Shown here: positions 9,385 through 18,600 of the stretch, piece by piece
How positions within the stretch are numbered: the stretch's first letter is position 1
Layout: every line of letters starts with the position of its first letter
Origin: Marinoscillum sp040222955
Lineage (GTDB): Bacteria; Bacteroidota; Bacteroidia; Cytophagales; Cyclobacteriaceae
Reading direction: 5' to 3'
Assembly (NCBI RefSeq): GCF_040222955.1
Contig: NZ_JAVKCA010000005.1
Span: 85,727-149,726, forward strand
DNA: 64,000 bases
Notes under the pieces: generated by a model
Databases searched by the model: none
Seen by the model: only the letters and a program-made list of their open reading frames with translations
What the model was told of the DNA's origin: nothing
Translations under genes and position numbers: made by a program

Positions 9385-10437
9385 TTATATACCTAAGATT
9401 TTCCTGTTGGCCACATCATCTGGCTTGGCACCGGCAAAGTCATCGAAGGCTTTTTCGGTCACCTGAATGATATGATCCTGAATGAATGGTGCACCTTCTT
9501 CAGCCCCCTGTTGCGGAGACTTAATACAACACTCCCATTCCAGCACCGCCCAACCATCATAGCCATATTGGCTCAGTTTGGAAAAAATGCCGCTAAAGTC
9601 TACCTGTCCATCTCCCAATGATCTGAATCTGCCCGGACGATCCACCCATCCCTGAAAGCCACCGTATACGCCCGACTTTCCGGTAGGATTGAACTCCGCA
9701 TCCTTCACATGGAACATGCGGATGTTTTCGTGATAAAAATCGATGAACTGCAAATAATCCAACTGCTGCAGTACGAAATGCGATGGATCATACAGAATCT
9801 TCGCTGAGCTATGCTTACCGGTAGCTTCCCAAAAGCGCTCGTAGGTAATACCATCGTGCAGGTCTTCGCCCGGGTGCAGTTCATAACAAATTTCCACACC
9901 ATTGTCCCTGGCATGATCAAGTATGGGCAGCCATCGTTTGGCCAGCTCATCAAAACCCATCTCTACCAGGCCGGCCGGGCGCTGGGGCCAGGGATACACC
10001 GTATGCCAAAGTAAGGCCCCGGAGAAGCTCGCCATCACATCAATGCCAAGGTTCTTGCTCGCAGTAGCGGCACTTTTCACCTGGTCGATGGCCCATTCCG
10101 TTCGGGCTTTGGGGTTTCCTTTGACAGCATCCGGAGCGAATGAATCAAACATGGTGTCGTACGCCGGATGCACAGCAACCAACTGGCCCTGAAGGTGTGT
10201 GGCCAGTTCAGTAATTTCTAATCCTGCTTCGTTCACGATCCCTTTGATCTCATCGGCATAGGTCTTGCTCTCAGCTGCCTTTTTAACATCGATCAGCCGG
10301 CCATCCCACGCCGGAATCTGAACACCCTTATACCCTATTCCTTTTGCCCATTGGCAAATGCTCTTCAGGTTATTAAATGGTTCTTTGTCATCAGCAAATT
10401 GTGCTAAAAATATGGCTGGTCCTTTGATGGTTTTCAT
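9385..10437 (-). CDS. Cytosolic sugar phosphate isomerase/epimerase family protein (TIM barrel)
   Basis: The 350-residue product has no signal peptide, unlike the shorter TIM-barrel protein downstream in the same unit. Metal-binding candidates typical of the AP-endonuclease-2/xylose-isomerase-like superfamily are in CYELHPGED, LYDPSHF, FHVKDAEF and VLEWECC. Members of this length often sit beside Gfo/Idh/MocA oxidoreductases, as here, and isomerise the keto-sugar product or its derivatives. The gap to the 1214-residue gene is 32 bases and holds short CTTACTTA-like direct repeats (9371-9388). Reaction and substrate are inferred only at class level. Confidence 0.83.
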   Translation of the reverse strand: MKTIKGPAIFLAQFADDKEPFNNLKSICQWAKGIGYKGVQIPAWDGRLIDVKKAAESKTYADEIKGIVNEAGLEITELATHLQGQLVAVHPAYDTMFDSFAPDAVKGNPKARTEWAIDQVKSAATASKNLGIDVMASFSGALLWHTVYPWPQRPAGLVEMGFDELAKRWLPILDHARDNGVEICYELHPGEDLHDGITYERFWEATGKHSSAKILYDPSHFVLQQLDYLQFIDFYHENIRMFHVKDAEFNPTGKSGVYGGFQGWVDRPGRFRSLGDGQVDFSGIFSKLSQYGYDGWAVLEWECCIKSPQQGAEEGAPFIQDHIIQVTEKAFDDFAGAKPDDVANRKILGI

Positions 10438-10491
10438 GTCTTTTTTAATCTAATGATTCTACAATTGATTGATTGGGAAGCTGCTTTGCCC

Positions 10492-11652
10492 TCAGACTTT
10501 CGTCCAAATGTTTCCATTTTTGGTGGAGGCTACAACGGCTTTCACCAAAGCCATTCCCTGAACGCCCTCCCTGATACCCGGAAAATCCAAAATTGGATTA
10601 GCTGGTTTACCCTCGGCGTGGTTTCTCAATGCCTCTGCATAGTTTCGGTAGATATTGGCGAAAGCCTCAATGTATCCTTCCGGATGACCAGAGGGAGTAC
10701 GTGTGTGCTGCATGGCTTCATCGTACAAATAGCCGCCCCTGTCTCCACCCGTCCGATAGATTTTATCCGGGTTTCCATGGTCTTTGACAATGAGGGTGTT
10801 CAAGTCCTTCTGACTCCACTCAAGGCCTCCTTTGTCACCATAAATTCTGATTTTAAGGTCATTTTCCTCACCAGAAGCCACCTGTGAAGCAGAAAGCACA
10901 CCATTGGCGCCATTTTCAAAGTGTAACAAAACATTGGCATCATCGTCCAGAATACGACCGGGTACAGTAGCGCGTATTTCTGAGAGTACCTCGGTGATTT
11001 CCAGTCCGGAAACGTACTCAGCCAGATTGGCTGCATGCGTGCCAATGTCTCCAAAACAATTACTAATCCCTGCACGGGCCGGATCGGCTCTCCAGGAGGC
11101 TTGTTTTTGATCGGTATCTTCTACCTTGGTACTGAGCCAACCCTGTGGGTATTCTACCATTACCTTTCTTACCGTACCTATATCTCCCTTGCGAACCATG
11201 GCCATGGCCTGTTTTACCATAGGGTAGCCTGTATAGGTATAGGTCACCGCAAAGGGAAGTCGGGTCTCAAGCACTTTTGCTTCCAGATCCCTGGCTTCTT
11301 CCAGGGTAAAGGCCAACGGCTTATCGATAATCACCGGAAAGCCATTTTCCAAAGCCATCATGGCCGGGGCAAAGTGCATCACATTGGGTGTGACAATGGA
11401 AACGAAATCCATACGCTCCCCAACAGGAAGTGCCTGCTCTTTGGTGATCATTTCCTCAAAAGAGTCATAAATCCTGCTTTCAGGAAGAAAAAGTGCCCGG
11501 CCTGACGCTGCGGAGCGCTTGGCATCCGAGCTGAAAGCTCCGCACACCAATTCGATTTGTCCATCAAGATTGGCAGCCATGCGGTGCACCGCTCCAATGA
11601 AGGCGCCCAAGCCCCCACCTACCATTCCCATCCGGAGTTTTCTATCTCTCAT
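10492..11652 (-). CDS. Gfo/Idh/MocA family NAD(P)-dependent sugar oxidoreductase
   Basis: The 386-residue product has an N-terminal Rossmann fold (MGMVGGGLGAFIG), the family's cofactor and lysine motif in the form VIIDKP (usually EKP), and the GDIGTHAANL segment that carries the substrate-binding histidine. No export signal is present, so it should be cytoplasmic. It shares the same layout and many identical blocks with the next gene upstream (YTGYPMVKQ/YTGYPMVRQ, GEEN, IYGDKGGL/VYGDKGGL), which marks a tandem duplication. Enzymes of this family oxidise or reduce sugar hydroxyls, including C3 of glucosides. Spacing is 11 bases to the upstream gene. Confidence 0.88.
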   Translation of the reverse strand: MRDRKLRMGMVGGGLGAFIGAVHRMAANLDGQIELVCGAFSSDAKRSAASGRALFLPESRIYDSFEEMITKEQALPVGERMDFVSIVTPNVMHFAPAMMALENGFPVIIDKPLAFTLEEARDLEAKVLETRLPFAVTYTYTGYPMVKQAMAMVRKGDIGTVRKVMVEYPQGWLSTKVEDTDQKQASWRADPARAGISNCFGDIGTHAANLAEYVSGLEITEVLSEIRATVPGRILDDDANVLLHFENGANGVLSASQVASGEENDLKIRIYGDKGGLEWSQKDLNTLIVKDHGNPDKIYRTGGDRGGYLYDEAMQHTRTPSGHPEGYIEAFANIYRNYAEALRNHAEGKPANPILDFPGIREGVQGMALVKAVVASTKNGNIWTKV

Positions 11653-11663
11653 TTTGGATTACT

Positions 11664-12803
11664 TTATTTAATTTCTACCCAGGCCTGTCCCTTCTTATTG
11701 GACTCCAGTACGGCCTCAATAAACTTCATTCCTCGTACGCCATCTTTCACACCAGGGTAAGCTCCTTCCCGAACTTTCTCTCCTCTGATGGCCAGCGCTG
11801 TGCCCTTGTATATATTGCCCATGGCATCAAAAAGACCCTCAGGGTGCCCTGGAGCAATCTTAGTGCTTTCCTGTGCAAATTCAGAATTGTATGGATTTCC
11901 GGGTTTGAAAATCTGAGCGGGCTTCCCCTCCTGCAGATAAGTCAGGTATGTGGGGTTTTCCTGCTCCCACTTCAAGCCCCCCTTATCTCCGTACACCATG
12001 ACGGAAATGTTATTCTCTTCGCCTGTGGCAATCTGACTGGCACAAATGACCCCTTTAACTCCATCCTTTGTACGGATCAGCGCCGTTCCGTCCACATCCA
12101 ATGGATTGTCGTCATATAGGGTGTCTATATCAGCCAATACTTTTTCTACCTCCAATCCAGTGGTGTACTCGATCAAATTAAAGGCATGAACCCCAATGTC
12201 TCCAAAACAGCAACTCTGACCCGATTTCTTAGGGTCCAAACGCCAAACCTGAGCCCGTTTGTCTTTTTCATGAATAAAAGGGTTGATCCAGCCCTGATAA
12301 TACTGTGCATCTACTTTCTGAATCTTACCAATAGCGCCAGCAGCTATCATGGCCTTCATCTGGCGTACCATTGGATAACCTGTATAGGTGTGTGTGAGAC
12401 AGAAAACCACCTTCTTTTTATTTACCAACTCCTCCAACGCTACGGCCTCTGCCGCTGTGATGGTGATCGGCTTCTCGCAAATCACATTAAACCCTGCATC
12501 CACGAGCTTCATCGCCATGGAGTGGTGCAGAAAATTGGGTGTAAGTATGGAAACCACCTCAATTCGCTTGTCTGCTGGCAAGGCCAATTCTCTTTCTATA
12601 AATACCTCCAGGCTCTCATAGGCCCTGGAAGTATCCAGCTCCAGTTTTTCCGCAAAAGCAATCCCACTTGAATGATCAATATCAAAAACACCCCCAACAA
12701 GCTCATACTGCTCACCCATATAGGCCGCAATCCTGTGGACGATTCCGATAAATGAATTGGGCCCTCCGCCGATTAAACCGAGTCTGATTTTTCCTTTGTT
12801 CAT
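11664..12803 (-). CDS. Gfo/Idh/MocA family NAD(P)-dependent sugar oxidoreductase (tandem paralogue)
   Basis: The 379-residue product begins with a Rossmann motif (LGLIGGGPNSFIG), has the canonical VICEKPIT lysine motif, and has CFGDIGVHAFNL in the catalytic region. It is the first gene of the leftward unit that continues to the window start. Retention of the EKP form here and DKP in the paralogue suggests that the two have different substrates or directions (inference). Its start lies 210 bases from the divergent MFS gene, and a LacI-type palindrome lies between them. No signal peptide is present. Confidence 0.88.
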   Translation of the reverse strand: MNKGKIRLGLIGGGPNSFIGIVHRIAAYMGEQYELVGGVFDIDHSSGIAFAEKLELDTSRAYESLEVFIERELALPADKRIEVVSILTPNFLHHSMAMKLVDAGFNVICEKPITITAAEAVALEELVNKKKVVFCLTHTYTGYPMVRQMKAMIAAGAIGKIQKVDAQYYQGWINPFIHEKDKRAQVWRLDPKKSGQSCCFGDIGVHAFNLIEYTTGLEVEKVLADIDTLYDDNPLDVDGTALIRTKDGVKGVICASQIATGEENNISVMVYGDKGGLKWEQENPTYLTYLQEGKPAQIFKPGNPYNSEFAQESTKIAPGHPEGLFDAMGNIYKGTALAIRGEKVREGAYPGVKDGVRGMKFIEAVLESNKKGQAWVEIK

Positions 12804-13013
12804 GCTGATTTATTAGTCTGAAATACTCTGATTAGAAATAATATTCGTTGAAACTCCGAATTTGGTTGGAAATCTATCAAGATTGACCGCCAAATTCAAT
12901 TTTTTATTCCCTGCAAACGTTTGCAATAAGTGTTAATCTTACAACTTTTCTAATTTGCTTTGAATTTGATGCTTCGATTTACTTACTTGACAAGTTTTAA
13001 CCTTAACTAACAG
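12804..13013. promoter_or_regulatory. Divergent promoter region of the sugar-oxidation operon and the MFS gene
   Basis: This 210-base gap separates divergent start codons and must contain promoters for both directions. It is A/T-rich and holds one perfect 14-bp palindrome (listed separately). I found no exact Bacteroidota -7 element (TAnnTTTG) on either strand, so promoter positions are not assigned. Confidence 0.55.
12912..12925. promoter_or_regulatory. LacI-type operator candidate (14-bp perfect palindrome)
   Basis: The sequence TGCAAACGTTTGCA is perfectly self-complementary with a central CG, the form bound by LacI/GalR-family repressors. It lies 109 bases from the leftward start codon at 12803 and 89 bases from the MFS start at 13014, placed to control both. 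No LacI-family gene occurs in the window, so the regulator would be encoded elsewhere. Confidence 0.6.
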
Positions 13014-14228
13014 ATGGAAAATCAATTGAATCGCAATCGACTGTTTATAGCCAGTTGCTTTGCACTACTTACCACCGCGTTTGCGTTTGGTATCCGGGCC
13101 GGTATCATGAATGACCTGGTCACGGACATGAGTCTTACAGATCAGCAATTGGGCTGGATCAACTTTATGGGAATATTTGGATTCCCGATAGCCACATTAG
13201 TAGGCGGGCCACTTTATAACTCCCTGGGACCCAAAAAAATAGGAAATATTGCCTTTTTGTGTCACTTCATCGGCATCACGTTTTCCATACTTTCTAATAG
13301 CTTTTACACCCTTTTCTTCTCCACCTTCTTCATCAGTTTTGCGAATGGTATGGTGGAAGCGGCCTATAACCCGCTCATAGCCTCCATGTATACTTCTAAC
13401 AGGGCCACCATGCTCAACAGGTTTCATGTGTGGTTTCCCGGTGGTATAGCCATAGGCTCGTTGATTGCTTTAAGCCTTGGGCTGCTGGGTGGTAGCTGGC
13501 AGGTCAAAATTGCTGTGATGTACGTGCCTGCATTTACCTATTTTCTTCTGTTCAGAGGTCAGTCTTTCCCTGAAGCACCCAAAGAAACGACCATGTCCAC
13601 TGCAGAGAACCTCAAAGCGATCATGTCATCGCCTATTTACTGGCTGATGCTGGTATGTATGGCACTGACCGCCACCACTGAGCTGGGCACACAGTCGTGG
13701 GTAGAAAGAATCCTGGCCAACTCCGGCGCACAGCCACTGCTGGTACTGGCACTCGTGACGGTACTGATGGCCGTAGGCAGAATGTTTGCCGGGCCGCTGA
13801 TTCACAGACTCAACATTACAGGGGTGCTATTGGGCTCGGCCATTATCTCCGCACTGGCTATCTTCATGATGAGCATGGCCACGGGGCCCATGGTTTACGT
13901 AGCTGCAGTACTTTTTGCCATAGGTGTGTGTTACTTCTGGCCAAACATGATCTCCTTCGTAGCAGATTATTTACCTAAAACGGGAGCACTCGGCATGTCC
14001 CTGATAGGTGGCGTGGGTATGCTAGGGCTTTCTATTTTCCAACCTATCATTGGTGGGTGGATAGAGGGGCACAGAGCCGTCAAATCTGCTGAAGGATTGA
14101 CCGGAGAGGCGCTGGAATTGGCTGCCGGCCAAGCTACCCTGGCCAACATTGCAATCATCCCAACCTTACTGATTGGTGTGTTTCTTTTCCTGTTTTTCTA
14201 TGTAAGGAAAAACAAGACTCACGCTTAA
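13014..14228 (+). CDS. MFS transporter, sugar permease type (FucP-like)
   Basis: The 404-residue product is almost entirely hydrophobic, with about 12 membrane segments. It has the MFS loop signature in VGGPLYNSLGPKK between segments 2 and 3 and a related loop in VGRMFAGPLIHRL in the second half. The arrangement resembles the fucose/glucose-type permeases (FHS family) common beside Gfo/Idh/MocA genes in Bacteroidota. It is divergent from the sugar-oxidation unit and shares its regulatory region, so it probably imports the substrate of that pathway into the cytoplasm. Substrate specificity cannot be read directly. Confidence 0.85.
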   Translation: MENQLNRNRLFIASCFALLTTAFAFGIRAGIMNDLVTDMSLTDQQLGWINFMGIFGFPIATLVGGPLYNSLGPKKIGNIAFLCHFIGITFSILSNSFYTLFFSTFFISFANGMVEAAYNPLIASMYTSNRATMLNRFHVWFPGGIAIGSLIALSLGLLGGSWQVKIAVMYVPAFTYFLLFRGQSFPEAPKETTMSTAENLKAIMSSPIYWLMLVCMALTATTELGTQSWVERILANSGAQPLLVLALVTVLMAVGRMFAGPLIHRLNITGVLLGSAIISALAIFMMSMATGPMVYVAAVLFAIGVCYFWPNMISFVADYLPKTGALGMSLIGGVGMLGLSIFQPIIGGWIEGHRAVKSAEGLTGEALELAAGQATLANIAIIPTLLIGVFLFLFFYVRKNKTHA

Positions 14229-14247
14229 GCTTCACATTATAGTATTC

Positions 14248-14290
14248 AAAAAGGGCTCCGAAATGCAGATTGCATTTCGGAGCCCTTTTT
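14248..14290. terminator. Bidirectional Rho-independent terminator
   Basis: A perfect 20-bp inverted repeat (AAAAAGGGCTCCGAAATGCA and its complement) with a 3-base loop, ending in T runs on both strands. It lies between the convergent MFS and NupG-like genes, 20 bases from each stop codon, and should end transcription from both sides. Confidence 0.93.
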
Positions 14291-14310
14291 CATTTTTAAG
14301 ACTCAGAGGA

Positions 14311-15534
14311 CTATTGCTGATATTTGATGTCTTCGTTCTTAAATGTCAGCATAAAAGCAAAAAACACTAACAAAGCAAACCCTGCAGGAACAACCCAAAT
14401 GCCGCTCCAGTCGTGGCCACCTTCCAGCACGTAAAAATCTGTGATTTGTCCGGCAACCCAAAAACCTACCAACATCCCCACTCCGTAGGTGGCCAGCGTG
14501 ATCATGCCCTGTGCCGAGCTTTTAAACTTATCACCTGCTTTAGAATCGGTGTAAATCTGACCTGAAACAAAGAAGAAATCATAGCAGATGCCGTGTAGCG
14601 CAATCCCCAAAAGCAGCATCACCACCAGTTCTTCATTGTTTCCAAAGGCGAACATCAAATACCGGAGTACCCAGGCAAGCATGCCGAAAAGCAGCGTTTT
14701 CTTGATGCCATATCGGCTCAGGAATATGGGAAGCAAGAGCATAAAGCCAACCTCTGAGACCTGCCCGATGGTCATTTTACCGGTAGGGTTAGCCACTCCC
14801 ATTTCTGAGAGAAACGGATTGGCATTTTGATAGTAGAAGGCCAAAGGGATGCAGATCAATACTGAGGAAAAAAAGAACACCGCGAAATTTCGATCTTTCA
14901 ACAGCCGGAGTGCATCCAATCCCAATATGTCCTTCAGCAATAGCTTTTCCCCTTTGGCAATACCCGGAGGAGTAGCCGGAAGCGTGAAACTGAACACTCC
15001 CAATAGCAGCGAGAACCCTGCACTCATGATGAAGGTGTTTTTTAAGAGTCCTGACGAGATTGCATCCGGAGCATCCCAGGAAAACAAATAACTAATCACC
15101 AAACCGGCGGCAATCCAGCCAATGGTACCCCAAACCCGTATTTTGGAGAACTCTTCGGAAGGGTTTTCCATTTGTCTGAATGCAATGGAGTTGACAAGGG
15201 CCAGTGTGGGCATGTAGGTGATCATATAGGCCAGCACATAAGGATAAAACGCTGTGAAATCCACGGATACATACATCTGGTACATGAGCAATGCTCCGAG
15301 CAAGTGCAGTAATCCCAAAATGCGCTCCGCATTGAAGTACCTGTCGGCAATCAGTCCAATGACAAAAGGCGCAATAATGGCGCCCCAGGATTGCGTGGAA
15401 AAGGCCATTCCAATCTGACTACCCGTCGCTCCAAGGTTATTGCCCAAAAAGGTGCCCAGGGTGACGAACCAGCTTCCCCAGACAAAAAACTGAAGAAACA
15501 TCATGGCACTCAATCGAATTTTTATCTGATTCAT
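14311..15534 (-). CDS. NupG/XapB-like nucleoside permease family MFS transporter
   Basis: The 407-residue membrane protein opens with IRLSAMMFLQFFVWGSWFVTLGTFL and continues through about 12 hydrophobic segments. The FVWGSWFVTLG block and GICYDFFFVSGQIYTD are characteristic of the nucleoside:proton symporter family. In Bacteroidota, members often occur in sugar-catabolic clusters with Gfo/Idh/MocA and TIM-barrel isomerase genes, so a sugar or glycoside substrate is as likely as a nucleoside here. It is convergent to the MFS gene across a terminator and divergent from the hybrid sensor gene (135-base gap). Confidence 0.83.
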   Translation of the reverse strand: MNQIKIRLSAMMFLQFFVWGSWFVTLGTFLGNNLGATGSQIGMAFSTQSWGAIIAPFVIGLIADRYFNAERILGLLHLLGALLMYQMYVSVDFTAFYPYVLAYMITYMPTLALVNSIAFRQMENPSEEFSKIRVWGTIGWIAAGLVISYLFSWDAPDAISSGLLKNTFIMSAGFSLLLGVFSFTLPATPPGIAKGEKLLLKDILGLDALRLLKDRNFAVFFFSSVLICIPLAFYYQNANPFLSEMGVANPTGKMTIGQVSEVGFMLLLPIFLSRYGIKKTLLFGMLAWVLRYLMFAFGNNEELVVMLLLGIALHGICYDFFFVSGQIYTDSKAGDKFKSSAQGMITLATYGVGMLVGFWVAGQITDFYVLEGGHDWSGIWVVPAGFALLVFFAFMLTFKNEDIKYQQ

Positions 15535-15669
15535 GTGGTCAAAGGTTTGCTCTCATACGAGATTTTAAAAATCGGCAGGTAAATAACACTTACCCTTAAA
15601 GTAGCTAACTTAATTAAAGTTTGGCACACAAAGTGACCGTGATACGCCGGGGAAATCGTCATTAAAGCT

Positions 15670-18600
15670 ATGCGCAACCTCCTGTTATACTGCTTATGTC
15701 AAATGCTGATGTTAGTGGCTGTCAGTCAGCCAACACCACGCTATTTTGACCATCCGGGGCTATCGGCTGGCCTCCAGGAGGAGCATATCTGGAGTATTTA
15801 TCAGGACAAAGAGGGCTTTATGTGGTTTGCTTCCTTCACATCAGGGCTCATTCGGTATGATGGCAATGATTATCTGTTTTTCAGGCATCAGCCTGAGGAT
15901 TCCACTTCTATCAGTGACAATTGGGTCACGTGCATGTTTGAGGATTCCAAAGGCCAATTTTGGGTCGGCACCAGAAATGGAGGCCTGAACCTGTTCGATC
16001 GGGCCACAGGTGCTTTTTACCACTTCCAATCAAACCAACAACTCCCTAACCGCATTAGCCACAACCTCATCCGTGATATTGTGGAAGATGAATCAGGTGC
16101 ACTGTGGATTGGTACCGATCGGGGACTAAATCGCTTGGAGTATTCTGGTAAGCCCCACGATCCGGGTGATTTCAAGCACTATTACCATCACGAAGAAGAC
16201 CCTCAAAGCCTGAGCAACAACAGCATTACGGATCTCCTCATTGACAGTAAGGGACGGTTTTGGGCAGGCACCTATGGCGGGCTGAATCAGCTAGAGCGCA
16301 ACGGAACCTTTATCAGGTATATCAATAATCCGCTGGATGACCAGAGCCTCTCGCACAACATTGTAAGAAAAATAAGAGAAGACGGGAAGGGGCGCTTGTG
16401 GATAGGCACTTTTGGAAATGGCCTTAACCTTCTGGATGGTAAAACCGACCGTTTCAAGCGATTCGTAACCACCCCGAATGAGGGAAGCATCCCATCGGGC
16501 CTCATTTGGGACCTGGCCATTGACAGTCTGGATAATTTATGGATATGTACGGAAGATAAAGGACTGGTCTACTTCGATGTGCAGAAGGGCTCCTTCGAGT
16601 CTTTTATGAATGACATCACCAACCAACGCAGCATCAGTTCAAATCAGGTTTTTTCAGCTTTCATAAGTAGAGAAAATGACATATGGGTAGGTACCTGGGG
16701 TGGCGGTATCAACCTGATCAATGGAAACCGTAAACCTTTTATTGTCTATTCGCCTTCTGCGCGAAAAGGGACCATCAGTCACAGGAAAGTCACCTCCCTG
16801 TCTGAAAGGCGTGATGGGCACATACTAGTGGGCACGGAGGGCGGAGGACTCAATCTCTATGATCCCGATACCGAACAATTCACCACGTTTAAGCACATTC
16901 CCGGTAATGCCAACACCATCCGAAGCAATGAAATTCTGACCCTTTTAGAGGATAACAGGGGATTTGTATGGGTGGGTACCCGTGGCGCAGGCATTAGTGT
17001 ACTTCATGCTGACTTAAAGCGTATTTATAAACATTTTGATCACTCATCTGCGAGAACCGGCGGACTGGCTTCTCATACCATCCGGGATATTGCACAGGAT
17101 GCCAGCGATAACATCTGGATTGCCACAGATGGAGGACTCAATTTACTGAAGGCCAACAGTCATGACCTGGAGACATTCCTGCCGGGTACCTATACCACAT
17201 GCATTTTTCCATATAACCAGGACACTTTGCTTTTAGGAACAAGAGCGGGGGCCTATTTTTTCAGCATCGCCAGACAGGAGGCATCGCCTGTGGGTGCCCT
17301 CACCGATGATCAGGATCCGCTCCATGGACAATGGATATCCCGAATTTTCAGAGATTCCATCCAAAATCTATGGATAGGTGCACATCAACTGTATTTGTAC
17401 CAGCCAAATACCCATCAATTAAAAGCGTACCATGCGGGGGCAACTGGCTATGCAGAAGATAATGCGGGACATTTCTGGCTGGCTTCAGAGCATGGGTTAA
17501 CGAAGCTGGATATCCATTCCGGTAATTCATCTCATTACAATGAGGCCGATGAATTACCTACCAACCACCTGAGCCAATGTATCAAAATGCGCAATGGAGA
17601 AATCCTTGTAGGCGGGCTCAACGGATTGATCCGGTTTGATCCGGGAAAGATAAAAACCAATTTGAAAGTACCTAAGGTAATACTCAATCAGTTTTACCTC
17701 TTCAACCAGCCTGCCAAAGTAAAGACCTCCGATTCAGAGGCGTTAGTGGATATTTCGCGTGCCGATGACGTCATTCTCACTCATCGGCAACCCGTTTTTT
17801 CCATTGCATTCAGTGCGTTACAATTTGCACACGCTTCGGAGTGCACGTATGCGTATAAGCTGGATGGTTTTGATGATGACTGGATTATAACCCAGAGTGA
17901 AAGAAGGATCGCCACTTACACCAACCTGGATCCGGGAGATTATACCTTCTATGTAAAAGCCACCAACAATGATGGAATCTGGAGTGAAACGGCCACCTCC
18001 ATTCCCATTCGTGTGATCCCTCCACCCTGGAAAACCTGGTGGGCCTATACCATTTATATCGTACTCGCATCACTGGCAGGCCTTCTTATACGCAATCATG
18101 AAATGCAGCGAATCAGAGACCGGCACCGGCTTGAAATCAATGCGTTGGAAACCCAAAAACTCAGGGAGTTGGACGAACTGAAATCCCGACTCTTTGCCAA
18201 TATTTCTCATGAATTCAGAACTCCCCTTACCCTGATACTTGGTCCCCTGCAGCAGGCCATCAAAACACTGGAACCGAGCGATCCCAATAAGGAGGAACTA
18301 TCCATTGCCATCAAAAATGCACGCAGACTGCAGGAGTTGATCAATCAAATTTTGGATCTTTCCAAACTGGATCAGGGTAAAATGACCCTGCAGGTGGTCA
18401 AAGAAGACATCATTGACTTTCTCCAACCGCGGGTACTCTCTTTTTCTTCTCTGGCAGAAAGAAAGGGACTTACTTACCAAACCGAGTGGCCGGAAGGTAC
18501 GCTCCCAATGTATTTCGATCCTGATAAAATCGAAAAGATCGTCAACAACCTCATCTCCAACAGCATAAAATTCACCTCTCAGGGTCAGATCATTGTTAGC

